Shown here: one piece after another, positions 50,643 to 59,800 of the stretch
How the letters are laid out: each line of letters opens with the position of its first letter
Position numbering within the stretch: the stretch's first letter is position 1
Assembly (NCBI GenBank): GCA_965112735.1
Contig: OZ218951.1
Coordinates: 5,890,001 to 5,954,000, forward strand
Direction: 5' to 3'
Length of the DNA stretch: 64,000 bases
DNA from: Phaeosaccion multiseriatum
Lineage: Eukaryota > Ochrophyta, other classes
Position numbers and translations under genes: made by a program
The notes under the pieces: generated by a model
Told to the model about the DNA's origin: nothing
What the model saw: the letters and a program-made list of their open reading frames with translations, nothing else
Databases searched by the model: none

Positions 50643-53306
50643 TACCACCGACGCACCCTCACGTAACTGGCAAGTACGCAACGCGCCTGGAAGCCCAGGC
50701 AAAGCTCAAGAGGCCTCTCGTACACAAAGGGCCTCCGTCCTCGCTATGGTACCTTCCTCTCCCTTCCTCTCCCTCCCTCCCTGTGCTCATTGCCCTACTC
50801 CTCTGTGGGATGTCCCCCTGCGCCCCCCCGTGTAGGCCACGCTGTCTGCCCTTGGCGCCACGCTAGTGAGCGAAGAGATGTTCACAGACGTATACTTGGA
50901 CTGGCCGGGGCAGGGCAGTCATATGGGCACAAAGCTCCTGAAGGATGATGTGTGGCTGCGTCTGCGTGCGGGGCTGTGGGAGCTCAAGGTCCCAGGTAGG
51001 CCAAGCACAGTTGAGGCGAGCCGCGGCGTTATGGCATCGGAGGAGATGAGCGCTGTCCCTCCCTCACACTCCCTTCCTCCGTCTCTCTCTCTCTGTCAGT
51101 GTCGGGCGTGGAGGACAATGAGGAGAGGGGGCTGCCTGCGGTGTACAAGGAGCTGACCAACCCCAGGGATATCTTGAGGTGGCTCAAGGCAAGATACCCC
51201 AGGCCCTTCAGCGGCAGCGCCAGCAGTGCCAGTGGGGAGGTGAGTGAGCGACAACAGCGCACTTCCACTTTGACGCCAAGAGCCTGTTTTGTTCTTGTTC
51301 TTGTTCTTGTTGGTGGTGGTGGTGGTGGTGGTGGCGGTGGTGGTGGTGTTTTTTGTTGTTGTTGGTGGTGGTGGTGTCGCTCACTCTTTTTCTGTGTACC
51401 TTTATTCTCTTTCTACGCTGCTGCACTCACCCCTCTTTTGAAACCAATCTGTGTCTCTTTTGCCTCCTGTACAACCAACCGCCCCACCTCAGATCAGCAA
51501 TGGCGAGGTGCGGGAGGCGCTGCTTGGGGCAGGGCTGAAGGTGTTCGCCGAGTACACAAGCACACGAAGGAAGTGGCAGAAGACCAAGGCCACGGGGGAG
51601 GCCCAAGGTAAGGGAGAGGGAGAGAGAGGAAGATAGGGACAGCGACAGAGGCTGTCGAAGCGGACAGTCCAACGTTAAGTAGAGGGTCTCAGTTTCAGTT
51701 CAGTCTTCAATTTCAGTTTCGGTTACAAGTCAGGGAGGCGCAGCAGGATAGCACTATACGCGCCGCCCTCTCTCCCCTCTCACGCTGTGGAGGGCCCTCC
51801 TCCTCCCCATCCACTGCCATCCCCCCCCTCCCCCTAAGGCTCCTCTCCCGCGGAGCTGAGCAGAGACGTGTCAGTGGACATCGACGAGGCGAGCTTCGGA
51901 TACAGCGTCGTGGAGGTGGAGACGTTGGTGGAACCGACCAGAGTCACAGATGGAGACAGCGGCAGTGTCACAGAGGGACAGACGTCTCTGCAGGACAGGA
52001 AGGCCATCGAGCAGGCCTCTGTGGACGTGGAGGCCTTCGCGGGGGCCCTGGGGCTCACTTCAGGGTAAGTCAGTGGGTGTAGCGGCATTGCTTTCGATAG
52101 GGGGCTATAGAACAATAGGCGTATCTCCTCAGCGCTGACATGCCCACCCGGAGATACGTCAGTTTCAGTTCTGGTTTGATGCCATGAGTCACAGAGAGAG
52201 CCCAAGCACAGGCACCGACACAGACACATTCCGTGGGGCCGGCCCCTTGCCCAAACAGAGCAGATTGCTCAACCCTGCTGTCTGCCTGTTTGTATGCCTC
52301 TGTCCATTCGCTGCCCAGCCCCTCTGTGCGCGTGGCGGGGAAGCTTATGGAGTACATCAAGCGCTACTGCCCCACGGAGTTGGTGAGTGAGTCCGAGGGG
52401 GGGAGGAGAGGGGGGAAGCAAGGCAAGGGCAGCGGCGGGCGAGGACCGACCGTGGTGTACGGGGATGTGGCGTGTTGCGCCTCTGCCTCAGAGCCGAAGT
52501 GCAGGAGGGCAGGGAGGGGAGGGCGGGGGGAGACGCTGGTCCATTGATGCGCATTTTGAGGCTTAGCATACGTGCTGTTCGCTTCATTGAATACTCTTTC
52601 TCCCCCTTCTCTGTTCCTCCCTATCTGTCCCTCCCTCTCTCTCTCTCTCTCCATCTCTCTCGCTTGATTGAGACTCAGCACATGCGTTTCGCCTGTCCCT
52701 TCAGCTTCATGCAGTCTTAGTCCTATCGCTGCCTCCTTGCCCCCTGTTGCCCCCTTGCTTGTCTTCTGCTGCCATCTGCCCTCCATTGCCCGTCTTGCTC
52801 CAAAGGATGTCATTGAGGCAGCGAAAGCCCAAAAAGTCGCCGAGAAGGCTCAGAAGAAGCAGGAGGAGGAGATTGCGAAGAAGATTGCAATGGCGACCGG
52901 GGCGCCTCCTCCTTCCTCCTCCCTGGGAGAGCCCATCATGGCTCTGCCGCCCCCACCCGAGGGCTTTGCGGAGAAGGAGGGCGTCAAGAAGCTCACCCTG
53001 GGGGGGGACGCCGTGAAGATGGATGGGGTGAGGAGATGGCAGTGGATGGAGGGGGCGATAGACACATGCCCACTTATTCTACACCGCCTCTCCTGCCCCT
53101 CTGCTCCTCCCTCCTCTCTCCTCTCTCCTCAGGCGGGGCCCATCATCATCAATGAAGACGGGACAACGAGCGCCATCGCCAATTGGGACCGCATGGACGA
53201 GAGGGAGAAGGAGCTCTCGTGGAAGATGATCTCCAAGCGAAACGCCAAGAGGAGGAAGATATTGGAGGAGCAGGGCAAGAGCGTGGACATCAACCAAACT
53301 ATGTAA
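48644..53306 (+). CDS. Alpha/beta-hydrolase - CYTH (thiamine-triphosphatase-like) fusion protein, predicted plastid-targeted
   Basis: Twelve exons in phase (48644-48994, 49265-49351, 49427-49527, 49759-49976, 50178-50596, 50836-50995, 51100-51239, 51493-51607, 51839-52064, 52319-52382, 52806-53027, 53133-53306) give 758 residues. N-terminus: signal peptide ending AAKAFFPPP, an ASAFAP-type plastid signal. Residues 90-345: YqiA/UPF0227-like alpha/beta-hydrolase with YCHGFLSDETSSKG, nucleophile Ser172 in GSSLGG, Asp265 in VVHGRRDTTVHVEAT and His327 in VEDDHSL. Residues 376-627: CYTH domain with the ExExK signature IEVESK (378-382), FTDVYLDWPG, DVWLRLRAGLWELKVP and VDIDEASFGYSVVEVE, as in thiamine triphosphatase. 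A Gly-Gln-Arg linker joins them inside exon 5. Residues 702-758 are a GPIIINEDGTTSAIANW module. The dispersed element (QQQQLVIQQQQ, 281-291) sits between the catalytic Asp and His. Confidence 0.88.
50261..50292 (+). repeat. Dispersed GTTGGTGATACAGCAGCAGCAG element in a coding exon
   Basis: A near-perfect copy in exon 5 of the hydrolase-CYTH gene, flanked by CAG units on both sides and read as QQQQLVIQQQQ. It falls in the loop between the catalytic Asp and His, where length variation would be tolerated. Confidence 0.8.
50597..50640 (+). repeat. GT microsatellite at a splice donor
   Basis: About 22 GT units begin exactly at the 5' splice site after exon 5 of the hydrolase-CYTH gene (CTGGAG followed by GTGTGTG...). 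Many alternative GT dinucleotides are available to the splicing machinery here. Confidence 0.85.
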
Positions 53307-53475
53307 ACAGATAGGCATACATGTATAGGTAAGGGCCAGGGAAAAGCGCACAGTGAACAAGATGCACACATGCATTCATTATTTTTAATTTTTTATGATT
53401 GAGTACTTACAAACGAAGGTTCCGTACGGTACGTCATTTCTTCCCCTCTCCCGCCTGCCTGCCCATATGCCCGCC
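53307..53475. other. Short convergent 3' region
   Basis: Only 169 bp separate the stop codons of the hydrolase-CYTH gene (+) and the USP7-type gene (-). An AT-rich stretch (ATTATTTTTAATTTTTTATGA, about 53379-53399) probably serves 3'-end formation for one or both. Confidence 0.45.
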
Positions 53476-55261
53476 TCAACCTCGAATCTTGATGCCCATC
53501 TCCATCCTCCGGCCGCCTCGCTTGAGCTTGCTCCCCCCCGCGGCCCCGTTGCCCCTGCCCCCCTTCCGCCGCTCCTTCTGCTGCCCCGCCCCGAGGGTAC
53601 CCCCGCCGACCTTCCCCACCGGCACTTCGAGCACCACCATTGGCGGCTGCCAGAGCCTCTGCCCAAGATCGAACACATTGCGAGAGTCGACACGCACCCC
53701 CGCACACTCTGGGACACGCTCCATAAGCTCTGCCCACAGCCACGCGCCCACGGCTTGTTCGGCTTGCTCTTCCTCAGACGATGTGTTCCCGCCGCCCTCC
53801 TTCTCATTCTTCATCTCCTTCCCGTCACTAGTCTTGTGCTGCACCTGCATCTGCTCTCGACCTCCCTCCTCCCCTCCCTCGCCGCACGGACTGGGCAGCT
53901 CCATCCCTTCGCTGGAGGCAGCAGCGGCAGCGGCCGCCGTGGCTGCAGCAGCAGATGCATCATCCGCCTCATCATGGCCATTCACCCGCCCGTACACACC
54001 ATTGCTGCTACTATCCACCTTCTCCTCCTCCTCGTCCTCTCTCCCCCGCATCTTCGCCTCGTCTTCCTCCTCTTCCTCTTCGTCTTTCTCGACCCCCATC
54101 CGAAGCCTCGACCCGACGAATCCATTGCTGTACCTTCCTGTGCCGCCCGCCCCCTCTCCCTCCTCGTCTTCCTCGCCGTAAAAGAAGTTGACGTCGCCCT
54201 TCCGTATGCCCACCCGTGCGGAGTGCAGCGCCTCCACGTCCACCCCCGCCACGCCTCTCCGGCCCAGAAAGCGCTGAATCAAGGCTTGTGGCCCTTCCCC
54301 TTGCCTCAGAAAGGTCAAAAATGGCACTCCATGCAACGGCTCCGACTTGAAGCCCCCCCCTCCATACGCCATGTGCACACTCCTCGGATAAGGGGTGTCG
54401 TACGAGTCCCCAGATGTCCCGAGGGACCCATTCCTGCTCCCCGCCCTCCTCCTCCCTCCTCCTCCTATCCCCCCTTCGCCCTCAGGCTCGCTGAAGACAA
54501 GCTGGACGGACATCCACGGGCAGCCTGGCGACTGTGGAAGCAGGGCCTCCTCACTGTCCTCTCGCTCCAGCAGCATGAAGCCGTCCGACTGCACCTCTGC
54601 TGACCAGCAGCTGGCGGGGAGTTGGCCGCACTCCTCGTCCGGTAAGAAGCACCTAAGCACGAACGAGGAGGGGCCACACCACAGCAAACACCCAAGCAGA
54701 AAAGCAGCCATACGCGAGGGACTTGGTCATGCTTCGGGCTACATAAGTACGATCCTTCGTCGAGACAGTTTCCATCAGGGAGAAAAGGGAGAAAGACAAG
54801 AGAGACAGACCAGCCTGCCCGCCCGTTCCCACAACGCCCTCCACCCCAACCCCTCCCCCCCCCCCGGTGTCCACCCTTGTGGCGACACCCTTGTGGCGAC
54901 ACCCTTGTGGCGACACCCTTGTGGCCGTATGTCCTGTCCGTACCTGGTGACAGCGTGTCCAACCACCTCGACCAAGCGCAGCGCAGGCGCTGACCCACCC
55001 TCTTCACCCTCTCCGATGCCCAACTGCTGCCCCGCCCCCTTCAGCACCTCCTCCACGCGCGCTTGGTGGCTCTCCGTCCTAAGGTAAATCACCCCGATGA
55101 AGCGCGAGAGCTCTGCCTCGTCGTACACAGGCTCCGGCCGTGCAACGACTGCACCACCAACTGCTGCAGCTGCACCATCGCCTCCACCCGCTGACGGGCC
55201 ATCCCCCCCACCCTCCCCCCCTTTTCCGGGACCGATTGTAGGGACACCAGCCTGCCCAGTC

Positions 55262-55295
<34 letters not shown>

Positions 55296-55966
55296 GAAGC
55301 GCCTCCTTAATCTCCCTGAGCTGCCTGGCCTCTCTCCGCTTGTCGAGGAGCCTCCGTCCGAAGGCGTCTGCCTCCAGCGCGGCCTCCCTCTTGTTGAGCA
55401 GCAACTCGTCCACCAGCTGCATCTGCACGAGGCGGGGCTTCGAGCCGTAGCGGCCATCCCCACTCCGGGCTATCTCCGTGTCCAGCAGCGAGAAGGGAAG
55501 GACCGTGAACTGGACCCAAATGGGAATCCCCTTCTGACATTCGAAATGTCGGTTCGTGAAGTGGGCGGCATCGATGTCGAGCACGTCCGCATCGTTCCTT
55601 CCGTAGGGGTTACTCATGAAATTGGGGTTGATGCGCGCAGCAAAGCCGTCGAGCCGTCTGCTGTTGCTGTTGCTATTGTAGCCGGTGTCGCTGATACTGC
55701 AGGTGCTGGCCTTGGCGGGCGGCCAGGCAGTGAGCTTGATGTGCAGAGGGCTGGGCACGTTGGTGAGCAGCTCGCACAGATCCTCCACTATTGTCCTGTA
55801 CGAATGCGCAACCTTAATCTCCATGCTGATGCCCGATGGTTGCTGCGAGGTACACACAGTGAGGCACAGAGTTGGAGCAATTGTTGGTTAGTTGCTACTT
55901 GGGATCCGAAGGGAGAAGGCAAGCACATTGCATATTCACTCCACCCCACCCCGCCAAGTGCGACAA

Positions 55967-56012
<46 letters not shown>

Positions 56013-56812
56013 ATCGATAGACAAGACAGACAGACAGACAGACGCGTCGAGTCCTGACGGGGCCACATCGCGGACGTCATGAGGCAACTAAGAAAGTCAC
56101 AAGTCACTGACTACGTAAGTAGGCACGTAAAGTGTACGTAAGTAGGTAACATACCTGGCCCTCGCCGCTCAGGACGCTGGCCCCTGCTGGCAGGAGCGGC
56201 AGATGCAGACAATCCACGCCGCTCGAGGGCACCACGTGCAGCACCCTCCGCCTGGCCCTGTACCTGAAAGGAGGGTGCCAGTGAGTGAGTGAGTATGTGA
56301 GTCAGTGAGTGAGTCAGTGAGTGAGTAAGTGCGTGCATGAAGGAGTGAGTGAGTTAGGAAAGTAGCGGTGCGTGAGCGACTCACTTGCAGTAGGCCAGAA
56401 GGTTCAGGGGGCTCGCCTTGCGCCAAACGCCCAGAGAGTCCTGACACCAGTGGTGGCTGTGGCTGTGGCTGTGGCTGGACCGGGGCCTCCTGTGTGTGTG
56501 TGTGCGGGGCTGGCCGCGTTGGTCCGCCCCCGGCACGGCAGCAGGAACGAGTCGACGACGGGTGGGGGTAGATTGGGGGGTGGGGAAGGGAGCAGCGGGA
56601 GGAGGTGTGTAAGTGCCTGAGCTTACACGTGGCATACGGAGCGGCACAGATTCACAGGCTGGCGCCGTCTGCAGGCAGCGAGTGCGACGCCCGACATTCA
56701 TTTTCCTCGGGCTGTAGCAATGTGTTGGCAAAATCCTGGGCAACATACAGGGCAGCACGGCAGCACGGTAGGCGCTCTCTCGCGCTCCCTCTCTCTCTCT
56801 GGCAGAAACAGT

Positions 56813-56846
<34 letters not shown>

Positions 56847-59800
56847 CTGCAGGTAGGTGCACCCCTTTTCGGACTGTCCCTTACCTGGTCCTCTTGTCTC
56901 GGCCGTTTCTTCCCAATCGTACCGTCCCCGCCGCCGCCCTGCACCCCCTCCCCCTCCCCCTCCCCCGCCTCCGCGCCGGCCTCCTCTCCTTCCCTCACCC
57001 CCCCCACCCCCCCGTTCTTGTGCTCCTCCTCCTCAGTGGGAGGCACAACAACCTGCACGCAAATGATATCTCCACAGCAGAGCTCTTGGGCCTTGCCCGT
57101 CTTGTCCAGGTCGAGCAACGTCGGCTCGTGAATCAGAACGCCGTCCCATAGCTCGAGCTGCTGAGTGTCCGGCAGGCCGAGCCTTCCTCTGAGCTCGGGG
57201 AGGAGGTTGATGAGCTTGGCCCCCCGGGAGATGCTTGCGCACCCGATAAAGTCCAGCGTGGCCGTGAGCGTCGTCAGCCCGCGGTACGGCTCCAACAAGG
57301 CTTGTGCACTGGTGTCAGGACTGCTACCCCCCCCATGACTGGTGCCATTGCCCGCCCCCTCCTCTCCCTGCTGTGTCACCAACTGCTGCTGTTGCCTGGC
57401 GCGGAACACCTTGACAAAGAGGAACAGGTCTCCCCTGCGCGCAGGTGGCGGGCACTTGGGGCGCGCACGCACGCGTAGTGGCAGGGCGCGCTCCTCCTCT
57501 CCCTCTCCGGCCTCCACCTCCATCTTGGCCTCTCCCCCTTCCCTTCCCGTCTCTGCTCTACTCCCCTCCGCTGCCTCCGCCCCCCTCTTTTCTCCTCCTC
57601 CGGCCTCTCCAGTCTCTCGGGCTTCTCTACACTCGTGCTGCCTCCTTTCCCCCGTTCTCCCATCGTCCCCTCCCTCCCCCTCCTTCTCCGTGGACGGATG
57701 TACGACTTGCACGTAAAGACGGGGAGGTTGCTCAGTGCCATTATCGCCTAACCTTGCCCCCCCCATGTCGAGAATCTCCTCCGCAGTGGCGTTGCGGGCT
57801 ACCCCCCACTTTTTCCCCTCATCTCCATCTCGCTCTTCACTCTCCTCCTCCTCCTCCTCCTCCCCCTCCTCCTCCTCCTGGAGAGGGTTGTCGGGTCGGA
57901 CGGTCTTGTTCTCTCGAGTTATGACACTCCACAGCCGCATGTGCTCGCTGTTGAGGCTCAGCTCTTGTGCCACAGCGTCAACAAGCTCTTGCAGCCTCCA
58001 GCTCCTCCGCACCTTCAGCCGCCGAACCTTTTGTACAAGGAGGACAAGGAGGATGGATGGATACGATCGGAGAGAGAGAGAAGGAGAGGGAGGAAGGGAA
58101 AGAGCGACAACGACGAGAGAGATGGAGATGGAGAGAGACGGGAGTGAGGACAGCACTCGGAGTGTGGGAAGATGGCGGACAGCGAATTCCAAATCAAAAG
58201 TGTGGCACCACGCTATGTGAAAGCGCCTTGCTCAGAGCATGGGAACGAAGGGGGTTGGATCCGACAAGGGGGTACAAACAGGGTGTGGATGGACAGAGAA
58301 CATGGACAGGAGACAGGGCTCATAAAGCGAGCAACCCGCGCCCCAATGCCCCAACAGACATGCGTATGTGCCGCACCTTTGGCCATCGGACAAAGTCCTC
58401 GGAGATTGCTTGGCCTGAGGCAAAGAGCGAAATGAGAGGTACAACACGCGGCGGGAGGATGAGGAGGAGGCATGGAAGAGAGAGAGGTAGACATGTCAAT
58501 TGCGTCCAAAGAGACGAGAGACGAGATGTTCACGCGCGGAAAGAGAGGAGGGGCCGAGAAGCAGGACGACAAAAGCTGCTGTAGCGATGCTCTCTTTCAC
58601 TCACTCTCTCTCTCTGCCCCGTTTCCCTCCCGCTCATCGTCCACCTTGTCATCCATCCCCACGCCCCTCTCTCTCTCTCACCGTCCGGCTCGCAGTCGCG
58701 AATGTCCTGGTCCGTAGCGAGCTGAGCGAAGAAGAAGAGGTGCGCCTCCCGCTTGTCCTTGGCGATACGCGCCGCCTCCGCCTCCTCCCCTTGGAAGCGA
58801 AGCCTCAGAGCCTCGGGAACGCCTGCCACGCATCGTGTACACGAGACACAGAGAGGGAAGGGTGAGCGACCCGCAAGATAGATATCTCTCCACTGCCATC
58901 CACTGCCATCCACAGGTGCTACAAAGGGGCTCGTCTGCCGTCCATTGCCTTTTGCTGTCAGGTCATTCCTAAGCCCTCACGGCCCTCTGGCCCCCCTTTG
59001 TGGCTCTTCAGCTCCTTTCAAGCTACGGTGCAGGTAAACAACACAAGCACGCGACTTACACCTTGTGCCTCTTCTTACCTTTGAAGCCCGGCAGGGGTAG
59101 CATGACCTCTGCCCAGTCCGTCTCCCTCACGTACACGAGCATGTACGCGCTCGAGTACCTTGACGCGAAGGAGGGCCTGCAGTTGGGAGTACTGCTGAGG
59201 AGCCCCTCCTTGGCGCCGCTCTGGCCCCTCCGCCGCTTCTTGCCCCTCTTGCCGCCCTTCTTCGCACTCCGAAGGCGGTGGCTGACTCCAAAGAAGTTCT
59301 CGGGGTGGAAGTCTCGGTTGCGATTGTCGTCCTGCGAAAGAGACGGAGAGAGAGAACAGAAGGGGAGACGGAATTGAACACTTCGATGCTCCCGCAGAGA
59401 AGAGACGGGCAGAGCATGCGTTGGCTCCTCGTCTGAGATGTACTGCGCATACATTATCCCCCCCCCTCCCTCTTACCTCCTCGCTCCACCCAAACGATCC
59501 ACGCACGGCCTCTTCAAAGGACACGTTCGTGACGTGCTCATCGTCGAACTTGAACCAGCGATCACCGTCGTCGTCCTGCCCTCCTTCGCCCCCCTCTTCT
59601 CCCTCCTCCCCCCCCTCTTCCTCGCTGCTCGACCCCTCGCCGTTCGACTCGCCCCCCGTCTCCGATTCGCGCTTGCCCTTCTCCTCCTCATCATCCTCCT
59701 CCGCCTCCTCCTCCTCCTTGTTCTTCTTTTTCTTCTTCTTCTTCTCCTCCTCCTCCTCCTCCTCCACAACATCGTCGTCCTTCGCATCATCCCTGTGGCC

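Noticed and set aside
53395-54603. 402-residue pl-strand frame opposite the end of the deubiquitinase gene
   Set aside because: His/Pro/Leu-rich antisense reading; the minus strand carries the conserved USP7 C-terminal features.
54711-54711. Separate minus-strand gene starting at a signal-peptide-like ATG at 54711
   Set aside because: The conserved join LRLVEVVGHAVTR to CFLPDEECGQ and the HGVPF segment fit the USP7/UBP12 C-terminus, and phase matches an acceptor at 54652.
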